A DNA stretch of 64,000 nt from Palsa-360 sp963719875 (GTDB lineage: Bacteria; Acidobacteriota; Terriglobia; Acidiferrales; UBA7541), in the NCBI GenBank assembly GCA_963719875.1, contig CAVRDJ010000002.1:1860001-1924000 (forward strand), written 5' to 3'. Shown one piece after another: positions 33,839 through 42,051 of this stretch (position 1 is its first letter; the number at the start of each line of letters is the position of its first letter). The position numbers were made by a program, and so were the translations under genes. The notes beneath the pieces were generated by a model. It ran no database searches and was not told the origin of the DNA. It worked only from the letters and a program-made list of their open reading frames with translations.

Positions 33839-35023
33839 ATGAACCCAGATCTTCCTGGACAAAACCACTTGCCACAATCACAAATTTCATGCCTCTGGAA
33901 GCAGCCCGATATTGCCTGCAAGTACCGGACGGCGGTTTCCCTTCACAGTCATTCGAATCAATCCAAAGAGAGCCTTCTGTTTATCCCTGAATTCGCCGAA
34001 AAACGGTCTATGCTGCGCTGGGCTCTGAAAGAACAATGCAAGAAATCGGTCAGGCCGGTCGATTTTTCGCAGGCCTATTGGACGCCGCCATTGCCGCCCA
34101 AGCTGGCCTTCGAACTCGAGAGCAACCAGATTGAAATCGACCTGGAATTGATGAGCCTCGTGTCGCTCACCGATCATGACAGTATCGGAGCGCCCAGCGC
34201 ATTGCGGCAACTTTCAAACCCAATTCAAATTCCGTTTGCGGTGGAATGGAGCGTACCTTTCGAAGGGGTTGTATTTCATTTGGGTGTTCACAATTTGCCG
34301 GAGAGCCAGGCGCACTTGATTATGGACGACCTGGCCGCATACACGAGAAATCCCGCCACGCCGCGCCTGAATGAACTATTGGCGGCCCTTCATGAAATGC
34401 CGGAAGTTCTGATCGTCTTTAACCATCCCCTTTGGGATCAGCATGGCCTGGGGCAGTCGACTTTTCTCTCTGCTCTCAACCGATTTTTACAGGGCTATGT
34501 CGAATTCCTTCATGCCTTTGAACTCAATGCAATGCGTGCCTGGAGTGAAAATAAAGATGTAATGCAACTGGCCGCCCGCTGGCAGCGCCCTCTGATTTCC
34601 GGAGGAGACCGGCACGGATGCGAAGCAAGCGGCGCACTGAATCTGACACAGGCCACCAGTTTTTCTGAATTCGTCGACGAAATCAGACTCGGGCAGCTCA
34701 GTCATATCGTCTTCATGCCGCAGTATGCGGAGCCGCTCGGCATCCGCTTTATGCAAACCGTAATCGACGTGATTCGCGACTATCCGGAACATCCCGTGGG
34801 TTCCCGCCGCTGGGATGAGCGAGTGTTCCACATGGACTTTCAGACCGGTTTTCATCGTCCCTTGTGCGCGCTGTGGAAAGCTCCTCCGGCATATCTCGGG
34901 CGCATTTTTTCCGTTTTCCGCATGGTGGAAAATGCCTCGGTCAGGCACGCTTTAAGTCTTACGTTCCGGGGAAAGTCGGAGTTGCATCAAGCTTCGGACG
35001 TTCCGCGCGAGGTGAGTGCGTGA
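33839..35023 (+). CDS. PHP-domain phosphoesterase
   Basis: 394 residues. The PHP metal-binding residues appear in order: HSHSNQSKE, then LVSLTDHDSIGAPSALRQL, VEWSVPFEGVVFHLG, and FNHPLWD, with late HAFELNAMR and GGDRHGCEA. Such domains hydrolyse phosphate esters with a polynuclear metal centre. No ribosome binding site is evident at 33839, so the start is tentative. Its stop overlaps the start of the glycosyltransferase by 4 nt, implying translational coupling. Confidence 0.8.
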   Translation: MNPDLPGQNHLPQSQISCLWKQPDIACKYRTAVSLHSHSNQSKESLLFIPEFAEKRSMLRWALKEQCKKSVRPVDFSQAYWTPPLPPKLAFELESNQIEIDLELMSLVSLTDHDSIGAPSALRQLSNPIQIPFAVEWSVPFEGVVFHLGVHNLPESQAHLIMDDLAAYTRNPATPRLNELLAALHEMPEVLIVFNHPLWDQHGLGQSTFLSALNRFLQGYVEFLHAFELNAMRAWSENKDVMQLAARWQRPLISGGDRHGCEASGALNLTQATSFSEFVDEIRLGQLSHIVFMPQYAEPLGIRFMQTVIDVIRDYPEHPVGSRRWDERVFHMDFQTGFHRPLCALWKAPPAYLGRIFSVFRMVENASVRHALSLTFRGKSELHQASDVPREVSA

Positions 35024-36246
35024 CCGGCGGCCATATCAGGGTGGCGCTGTTTCCGTGCACGTACCGCGAAATAGACGGTGTCGCGAATACCAGCAGACAC
35101 TTTGAAGCATTTGCAAAAGAACACGGATTCGCATTCCTTCTGGTTCACGCCGGCCCGCGCGACGAAGTGGTAACGGATGGATTAATGACTAGGGTGCAAC
35201 TGCGCCGCAGCCGGATCAAATTCCCTCTCGATGGCCACCACGAGTTCGACCTTCTGTTCTCGCGGCACTATCCGAGGCTTCTGCAGCTTGTGCATGATTT
35301 CAGCCCGAATGTCATTCACATCACGGGTCCGAGCGACGTTGGAATCTTGGGGGCCCTCCTGGCTCACAACCTGAGCGTCACTTTGGCGGCCTCCTGGCAG
35401 ACTAATCTTCATCAATTTGCCCGCTGCCGCGTGTCCCGCCTTCTATCCTCCTGGCCGGCGAATGTATCCGCCAAATTGGCTGCCGCTGCCGAATTCGCCA
35501 GTTTCCATGCGGCGGTGCGCTTTTACAAAATTCCGCGCCTGCTATTCACTCCCAATTGCGAACTGGTTGAGTTGCTCGGAAAGGCTACCGGCAAGCCCTG
35601 CTTCTTGATGTCCCACGGCGTGGATACGGAAGTTTTCAGCCCGGCCTTTCGCGAACGCCCCGCCGGCCCGTTCCGAATCGGCTACGTCGGGCGGCTCACG
35701 CCGGAAAAAAATGTGCGCTTTCTCGCGCAACTCGAAAGAGATCTGCTGGCGAAAAGCAATCGCGACTTTCGGTTTGTCCTGATTGGCCAAGGCTCCGAGG
35801 AAAAATGGCTTCGGGAAAACATGCAGCACGCGGAATTCAACGGCTGGCTTAGCGGGAGCGACCTTTCCCGCGCCTATGCGGGCCTGGATGCGTTTGTGTT
35901 CCCGTCGGAAACGGACACGTTTGGCCTCGCGGTTCTCGAGGCGCTTGCTTCCGGTGTTCCCGCCGTGGTGGCGCCGCGCGGCGGTCCAGCCTACACCGTC
36001 GAGCATGGCAGGTCCGGTTACGTCGCGAATCATTTCGATGATTTCGCTTCGTTGCTGACGAATTTGATGACCCAGCCTGAATTACATGATTCGATGCGGC
36101 TCGGAGCCCGCCACCGCGCTCTATCGATCAGTTCCTGGGAACAGATTTTTTCGGGTATGTACAAAACTTACGAACGCTACGCGCACACCCCAGCCGAAGC
36201 CGAACGCATCCTTCTCGACGATGCCAGAAAGATTGTGAACACCTGA
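35020..36246 (+). CDS. GT4-family glycosyltransferase
   Basis: 408 residues from a GTG that overlaps the upstream stop codon (GTGA), preceded by GAGGTGA. The N-terminal Rossmann half contains HIRVALFPCTYREIDGVANTSRHFEAFAKEHG. The C-terminal GT-B half contains HGVDTEVFSP, FRIGYVGRLTPEKNVRFLAQ and FVFPSETDTFGLAVLEALASGVPAVV, the E-x7-E retaining signature. It most likely transfers a sugar from a nucleotide donor to a lipid or glycan. The coupled PHP protein may remove a phosphate from its product or donor. Confidence 0.9.
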   Translation: MTGGHIRVALFPCTYREIDGVANTSRHFEAFAKEHGFAFLLVHAGPRDEVVTDGLMTRVQLRRSRIKFPLDGHHEFDLLFSRHYPRLLQLVHDFSPNVIHITGPSDVGILGALLAHNLSVTLAASWQTNLHQFARCRVSRLLSSWPANVSAKLAAAAEFASFHAAVRFYKIPRLLFTPNCELVELLGKATGKPCFLMSHGVDTEVFSPAFRERPAGPFRIGYVGRLTPEKNVRFLAQLERDLLAKSNRDFRFVLIGQGSEEKWLRENMQHAEFNGWLSGSDLSRAYAGLDAFVFPSETDTFGLAVLEALASGVPAVVAPRGGPAYTVEHGRSGYVANHFDDFASLLTNLMTQPELHDSMRLGARHRALSISSWEQIFSGMYKTYERYAHTPAEAERILLDDARKIVNT

Positions 36247-36299
36247 CTTGAAATCCAATTCCAGGTTCCGCGAATCCGCCGAAGAAACCTGCGATTGTT

Positions 36300-37103
36300 A
36301 TGACCATAGGCAAACACCATTTTCGGGAACTGATTGCGCCCTTGCTCTTGCTGATCTTCGTGTGGCCCGCAAGAGCCCGCGCGCAAACTTCCATTCCACA
36401 AGAGATTATCCCGCCGCTGAATGTCTCGCAGGTGATGGACAAGCTGGTCGAGAAAAACGCCGAACGCGCGGACGCGTTGCGAAAATATCAAAGCAGGCGA
36501 TTCTATCGACTGGACTACACCGGTTTTCCCAAAAGCTTGCATGCCGAGATGGTCGTCGACATGATTTACGACGCGCCCGCCACAAAACAATTCAAGATTA
36601 TTTCCCAGAGCGGCCCCCAATGGCTCATCGATAAAATTCTGAAACGCCTTCTGGAGGCCGAACTGGAATCCATGAGTCCAGAGAATCGGGCGCGCGTCGC
36701 TCTCAATTCCAGCAATTACGATTTCAGCGGGCTCGAGCAGCAAGATGCCCCGGATAACTGTTCTTATATGGTCGCGGTTCAACCTAAAATTCCGAATAAG
36801 CTTCTCTATCGCGGCCGGATCTGGGTGGATAGCAAAGATTTCGCCGTGTGCCGCATCGAGGCGGAACCCGCCAAGAATCCGTCCTTCTGGATCAAGAAGA
36901 CCGAGATACACCATGCCTATCTGAAGGTTGGTGATTTTTGGCTGCCTTCCCAAAATGAATCCGTTTCCGCCGTACGCGGGGGCGGCCGCGCCGTCTTGAC
37001 CATCAAATATCAGGATTATGAAATCCTGGCAGCGCGTGGTCTGAAGGGCAGCGACGTTGGTCCATCTTCAAGTTCTCTCGCGATGACCGATCACTTAAAT
37101 TGA
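36300..37103 (+). CDS. Secreted protein of unknown function (LolA-like fold possible)
   Basis: 267 residues with a signal peptide (to about 28, ARARAQ). The mature chain alternates strands and short helices (KYQSRRFYRLDYTGFPKSLHAEMVVDM, KLLYRGRIWVDSKDFAVCRIEAEP, IHHAYLKVGDFWLPSQNES), reminiscent of outer-membrane lipoprotein-sorting-like proteins. Lies 53 bp after the GT4 gene and may belong to the same transcript. Function not recognised. Confidence 0.7.
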   Translation: MTIGKHHFRELIAPLLLLIFVWPARARAQTSIPQEIIPPLNVSQVMDKLVEKNAERADALRKYQSRRFYRLDYTGFPKSLHAEMVVDMIYDAPATKQFKIISQSGPQWLIDKILKRLLEAELESMSPENRARVALNSSNYDFSGLEQQDAPDNCSYMVAVQPKIPNKLLYRGRIWVDSKDFAVCRIEAEPAKNPSFWIKKTEIHHAYLKVGDFWLPSQNESVSAVRGGGRAVLTIKYQDYEILAARGLKGSDVGPSSSSLAMTDHLN

Positions 37104-37135
37104 AAAAAATTGCGGGCCGATTTTCTTTTGGCGGC

Positions 37136-38014
37136 TTATCGAGCAGAGGCGGCAGCCTGAATCGTCGTCTGGTAGCTGTAAGCTTCAAGCCATGCGCCGT
37201 TGCGCTTGAACCAGACGCGCGTGACGTGCAGCGGCAAACCGTGCTCGGGCTGTTGGCGCGAAGTCATTACCATCGCGTCGCCAAACTCAAACATTTGCGC
37301 CGACACGAGAGGAAACGGCGCGATTCCCGCTACCTTCTGGTTGTCCAAACCCGCCATTCGGGTCGCTTTATCGAGCGGCCGATCGCTGTTGGAGGTGACC
37401 GCAAAAAATTCGTCGGCAATGTGAGTCGCCCACGCCGCGGAATTATGCGCTGTCACCGCACGCTCTACTGCCTGGTACGCTTGGATCACTTTGCGCTCGT
37501 CCTCGGTTTGCGGCTGGAAAGGCACCGTCTTGCACGGGTTCTCGCACTCTCCCGTCCCCGCATTGGTGGAAGGCGGGGCGCCGATCGAGACGGCCTGATA
37601 AATCAGTAATTGCCAGCCGCCACCCCGTTTTACCCAAATGCGCAGGACGTACAGATCGCCGCTGTTCGTCTGGACCAGTCCGACCGGGCCGTAGGCGTGT
37701 GCGCTTATCGTGCCAATAATAATTTTCCCGTGGCCGCTCCCGTCGCCGGCCTCCTTCGGCAGTCCCTTCCCGGAACTGATGTCTTGCATGATTTCTGACT
37801 TGTTTCGAGTGCTTCCGGAGGAATCCGTCCAGGCGAAGTTCGGGTCAAGCAAGCTGTCATTTCCGGTGATCGAAGAGGGTCCGGATCCGAATGCCGCGCG
37901 GTCAGCCTGAAGCAGTGTCTGGTCATCGTCGGGAGCGGTAGCTGTTTTGATCGCCACCGCCGCCAGGACGCCGGCGCAAAGTGCTCCGATCGCAAGGGCA
38001 ATTGAGAGTTTCAT
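37136..38014 (-). CDS. Secreted protein with two NTF2-like domains
   Basis: 292 residues, signal peptide to about 27. Domain 1 (about 30-140) has LLQADRAAFGS, DPNFAWTDSSGSTRNKSEIM and GDLYVLRIWVKRGGGWQLLIYQAVSIG. Domain 2 (about 165-285) has VIQAYQAVERAVTAHNSAAWATHIADEFFAVTS and LHVTRVWFKRNGAWLEAYSYQT. Both match the DUF4440/NTF2 pattern, so the protein arose by duplication. A CENPC segment between the domains supplies a possible disulfide. Function unknown. Confidence 0.8.
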   Translation of the reverse strand: MKLSIALAIGALCAGVLAAVAIKTATAPDDDQTLLQADRAAFGSGPSSITGNDSLLDPNFAWTDSSGSTRNKSEIMQDISSGKGLPKEAGDGSGHGKIIIGTISAHAYGPVGLVQTNSGDLYVLRIWVKRGGGWQLLIYQAVSIGAPPSTNAGTGECENPCKTVPFQPQTEDERKVIQAYQAVERAVTAHNSAAWATHIADEFFAVTSNSDRPLDKATRMAGLDNQKVAGIAPFPLVSAQMFEFGDAMVMTSRQQPEHGLPLHVTRVWFKRNGAWLEAYSYQTTIQAAASAR

Positions 38015-38189
38015 GGCGAATTTCCGGAATGAGATTGCACAGCACGTGATTCTAGCGTGAACCGTCCGCCTCAATCCAGTGTGCGATTTCTGGAAAGACA
38101 CATTTCGCTCTTACATCAGAAGAAGATTGATTGCGGGGACATAGCCGCACGGGCTGCGATCCGCTCGTCCTGTGTCCCGGCTGGAATAC

Positions 38190-40763
38190 TCACTCGCTGA
38201 GGTTGATGATGACCCCGGTCAAACGCCGCTGGAAACCGTCGAACTGGCCGAACAGAGGTGCAGTCGCAGTGACATTGTTGAACACATCGCGCGGGTTGAA
38301 ACGATTGGTCACGTCCAGCGAAAAGACACCAATGCTGATCTTCTTGCGTTTGGCGTTCTCCTTGAACGGCAGGTGCACAGTAAACTCGCGGGAGAGTTTT
38401 ACATCCAGCGAAAAGTAAACCGGGAAACGCAAGCTGTTCGGCACACCCACATAGTTTTGTTGAACGTCCACATTCGAATACGGGAAACCGGTATGAAGGT
38501 CCGCCACGGGACTGAAAACAAATTTCTTGGGAAGGGCGACATAACCCCAGGCGAGCACACGGTTGGGGACATCGGAAGGCTGGACTCCAAAGAGGTTCGG
38601 CCGGATCACCGGCGCTTGAACAGGAAGGAAGGTGTCCGAAAGCGTGTTGAGGTCTCCGCGTGCGCGGCTCCAGGCGTATGAGATATTCAGCTCGTTCCGT
38701 TCATTCGGGCGGTAACGTGCCGTGATCTGAGCCTGCTGGCAGCTCGAAGATCCAGTGTTTTCAAGGACCATAAAACCAGACGCCGCCCCGGTCACAGGAA
38801 GAATCGGATCCAGAACGAAAAGATTGACCGTATGCGTTTCATAATAGCCAAATCGAAGACTGAGGTCCTTCCGCAAGGGAGACTCAGCTTCGATATTCCA
38901 TGTAAATGTGCGGGTGCTGCTGTTGTGCTCCAACAGTGTGGATGAATTTCCCGCAATCCCCGAAGACTGATAGACATTTTGCAGGTTGATTGTTTGATTA
39001 TCGAATGGCCCGGTGAAAAAGGAGAGGACGCGCTCCTGGTAACCGGCAAAATCCGTCGCCAGCAGAGGAACGTGTCCGTAGATCAAACCAGCCCCAGCGC
39101 GGACTACCACCTTGTTGTTCGCCATTGAATAAGCCAGACCAGCGCGTGGCGCGAAAGCGACATTCCGGCCGATCGCTTGGTGCGTCAAACGGCCGCCGAA
39201 GTTCAAAGCCAGGCTCTTGGTCAAAGTCCAGCGATCCTCCGCATATTCCGAGACCTCCGTATCGCCTCCCCGCAGTTGTCCGGGGCCCTGAAAAGCGATC
39301 GTCTCATCGACCTTGCCGTTCTGCTCCAGGAGACTGATCGGGCGAGAAACGCTGCTCCCGGTAAAGGACCGGTAGAGGACATCCGTCCCGAATTGCAATT
39401 GATGACTGCCAAGCCAGGACTTCGCGGGCAATTGCAGAATCGGGAGAGCCTCCACTTGATTTGCGTTTTGCAAAAACGTGTTGAAGTAATTGCCGCCCCA
39501 GCCTTCAGGATTAATGGTCATGTCGAGCGACCCTTGGCCGCGCTCACGGGTGTAGAAATTTGTATAGCGCACGGCCGTCGTAAGAATCATGCCGGAGTCG
39601 AACTGGTAAGCGTCCGAGATTCCGGCGGACGCGCCCCGGCGTCGAAAATTCGCGGAAGCGGTCTGCGGGATGAGCGAATTGATATTGGCAAACAAAATCG
39701 TCGATGGAAAAACATTGATGTTGACGCTCAACATGTGCTTCGGTGAAAACGTCCATTGGAAATTTGTGAACGAGACCAGGCTATAGGTGACCGTCTCGTT
39801 CAGGGGCCACGACAGCCCGTGTACCGGGTCCTTGCGAAATTCGTACGTCATGTTCTCGGAAAAGTTGAGTTTATTCTTGATGAGAGGGACGCCGAACTCC
39901 AGCCCCGGGGTCATGTTCAAGAGGCCGATCAGATGGTCATTCTTTCCTCGGAACGACGGAACGAGGTCGAGAAGCTTGTAGTTCCACGCCGGTCCGGGAG
40001 GCTTGATTTCGATCCTGGTCAACCCGCCGGAAAATCCACCGTATGCGGAACTGTCCGGAACGCTAAAGACCTGCATGTTTTGAATCGCATTGACAGGGAC
40101 AGGAATCGCGAAACTTCCTGACACCGGATCCACATTTTCCGCCGAGTCGACCAAAAGCATGCCCTGGCTTTCCGCCTGGCCATTGAAGTTCAACTTCCCT
40201 TCCTCTGTCCGAATGACACTCGGAGAAATGGACAGGGCCTCGGTAAACTTTTGCGTGCGCAGAGGCAAATCCTCGAGTTGCTGCTCGTTGATCGTAGCCG
40301 TCGCACTTACACTCTGCGTGGCGATTTCCGTGGCTTCCCCTTGCACCTCGATCCGCTCCTCAACGGAACTGATTTGCAATGCAAGGTCCTCGGTGGCTGC
40401 TTGACCAGGGCCGAGGGTTACCGCAGCAGTCCAGGGCTGAAAGCCTTCGACGCTTGCTTCCAGGTTGTAACTCCCCGGGGCCAGATGCGTAAACTCGTAA
40501 CGGCCCTCGGAATCAGTGACTGTTGTCTTGGATATCGACACGGGGGCCGCTGCTGTCAACTTGACCGAAATTCCAGCAAGATTATCGGTTGTTTTCTGCC
40601 CTGTCGCGGCTGTGACTTTGCCGGAGACGGACGCGGACGTGGCCTGCACAGCAGTTCCACGTTGTTGCGCGATTGCGGGCCTCGCGAACATCAGAATGAC
40701 AAACAGCAATGCTTCGCGAAGTGGATACCATGTGCCATCGCTCACCTTGCGGCATAATTTCAA
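38190..40763 (-). CDS. TonB-dependent receptor-like outer-membrane protein with CarboxypepD regulatory domain
   Basis: About 857 residues. A signal peptide (RPAIAQQ) is followed by a carboxypeptidase-regulatory-like domain (about 45-130: VSGKVTAATGQ, VTDSEGRYEFTHLAPGSYNLEA). A plug region with TINEQQLEDLPLRTQKFTEAL and a long beta-barrel follow. The family is the Oar-like receptor type abundant in Acidobacteriota. The end ITGVIINLSE lacks the usual terminal Phe. The start is uncertain: the longest frame begins with TTG. Substrate unknown; peptides or glycans are typical. Confidence 0.85.
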   Translation of the reverse strand: MKLCRKVSDGTWYPLREALLFVILMFARPAIAQQRGTAVQATSASVSGKVTAATGQKTTDNLAGISVKLTAAAPVSISKTTVTDSEGRYEFTHLAPGSYNLEASVEGFQPWTAAVTLGPGQAATEDLALQISSVEERIEVQGEATEIATQSVSATATINEQQLEDLPLRTQKFTEALSISPSVIRTEEGKLNFNGQAESQGMLLVDSAENVDPVSGSFAIPVPVNAIQNMQVFSVPDSSAYGGFSGGLTRIEIKPPGPAWNYKLLDLVPSFRGKNDHLIGLLNMTPGLEFGVPLIKNKLNFSENMTYEFRKDPVHGLSWPLNETVTYSLVSFTNFQWTFSPKHMLSVNINVFPSTILFANINSLIPQTASANFRRRGASAGISDAYQFDSGMILTTAVRYTNFYTRERGQGSLDMTINPEGWGGNYFNTFLQNANQVEALPILQLPAKSWLGSHQLQFGTDVLYRSFTGSSVSRPISLLEQNGKVDETIAFQGPGQLRGGDTEVSEYAEDRWTLTKSLALNFGGRLTHQAIGRNVAFAPRAGLAYSMANNKVVVRAGAGLIYGHVPLLATDFAGYQERVLSFFTGPFDNQTINLQNVYQSSGIAGNSSTLLEHNSSTRTFTWNIEAESPLRKDLSLRFGYYETHTVNLFVLDPILPVTGAASGFMVLENTGSSSCQQAQITARYRPNERNELNISYAWSRARGDLNTLSDTFLPVQAPVIRPNLFGVQPSDVPNRVLAWGYVALPKKFVFSPVADLHTGFPYSNVDVQQNYVGVPNSLRFPVYFSLDVKLSREFTVHLPFKENAKRKKISIGVFSLDVTNRFNPRDVFNNVTATAPLFGQFDGFQRRLTGVIINLSE

Positions 40764-41343
40764 AGATACACTCCACTATCGGACGGAGACACTATCACAC
40801 TTGTAAGCCGGGCCTATCTTCCCGTAGCACGGGCAGAGCGGCCTTTTGGCGGCCGAACAACAGACCTTGCTGCCGTAGTTCACTCCGTCCGGCCGCAGGG
40901 ATCAGGAATAAAGAGAGAGATCTGAAATGAGTGGCGGATAAACCCAATTCCAGCAGGATCCACGCTTGACGATTACTTTGAACGCCTGGCTTTCACCCCT
41001 GTGGGGATGGAACGCTCTCCGTAATATTAAGAACCGTACTCCTAATGTTCGCTTTTTTTGAATCTCGCTCCAAGTGTTAGCTTGTACCGGCTTTCGCAAA
41101 CGGTTACCCGGACTTAGCTCTGTGGTATTCGTTTGAATGAAAGAGGCAGCGGCACAGATATTTTGCATTCAGCGCCAAATTGAATCCATTTCTGCGATAT
41201 GCTGCACCAAACGGGGCAGATGGAACATTGTCTCCCGCAAGGCATTCTTGAAATTTCGCCTTCGCGGTTCTCCGGCCCTGGGGTAGAATCGACCCCCGCT
41301 TGAGACACTGGCGCGCCATCCCCGGATGCACGCGGTTGCGACT
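40764..41343. other. Long intergenic region without recognised gene
   Basis: Lies between the leftward receptor-like gene and the rightward ABC operon, so both promoters should be here. I see only AT-richer stretches (around 41020-41065) and no clear operator or RNA. Confidence 0.45.
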
Positions 41344-42051
41344 ATGATCCAGCTGACCAATGTCTCCAAGACCTATGGAGACAGCGGGGCCGTACAGGCT
41401 CTGCACAATTTGAGTTTGACTGTCGAACAGGGCGAGCGGGTCGCGGTGATGGGTCCGTCCGGCTCCGGGAAGTCGACGCTCCTCAACCTGATTTGCGGTC
41501 TGGACAAGCCTACCTCCGGCTCGATCAAGTTGGAGGGCATCGAACTCGCCGCTCTGGACGACGACCGGCGCACCCGCCTTCGGCGGGAAAAACTTGGCAT
41601 GATCTTCCAAACATTCAACCTCCTCCCCACGCTCACCGCTCTCGAAAACGCCGCTCTGCCGCTCCGTTTGCAAGGCATGCGGAGGCGCGAAACAGAAGAG
41701 CGCGCCACGGCGATGCTGGAGCGGGTAGGACTCAAGACGCGGGCGCACCATCGGCCCGATGAACTTTCCGGAGGCGAGCGGCAGCGCGTGGCCATTGCGC
41801 GCGCGCTCGTATTTCGTCCGCCCATTCTGCTCGGCGACGAACCCACGGGCAACCTCGACTCGGCCACCGGGGAGGAGATTCTTCGCCTCCTTGACGATCT
41901 TCATCGGGAATACAACAACACGGTTCTCCTGGTGACGCACAATGACCTCGCCGCGGCTTTCTGCGATCGCGTCCTGACGCTGCGGGACGGGCAGTTCGTC
42001 AAGGAATTGCGGACCGGGCGAACCGGAACCGCGGTTTTGGGAGAACGGTAA
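41344..42051 (+). CDS. ABC transporter ATP-binding protein (MacB/LolD type)
   Basis: 235 residues. Walker A GPSGSGKST, a Q-loop in GMIFQTFNLLPTLTALENA, signature LSGGERQRVAIARAL, Walker B ILLGDEPTGNLD and H-loop LVTHN are all present. The NLLP and ENAALPLRL segments are typical of ATPases that serve FtsX-type permeases, which pump lipoproteins, peptides or lipids. The start is the ATG at 41344. The stop codon overlaps the permease start codon (TAATG), so the two genes are translationally coupled. Confidence 0.93.
   Translation: MIQLTNVSKTYGDSGAVQALHNLSLTVEQGERVAVMGPSGSGKSTLLNLICGLDKPTSGSIKLEGIELAALDDDRRTRLRREKLGMIFQTFNLLPTLTALENAALPLRLQGMRRRETEERATAMLERVGLKTRAHHRPDELSGGERQRVAIARALVFRPPILLGDEPTGNLDSATGEEILRLLDDLHREYNNTVLLVTHNDLAAAFCDRVLTLRDGQFVKELRTGRTGTAVLGER

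Noticed and set aside
40902..41168. Minus-strand frame between the receptor-like gene and the ABC operon
   Set aside because: Irregular composition, no start signals, no similarity.
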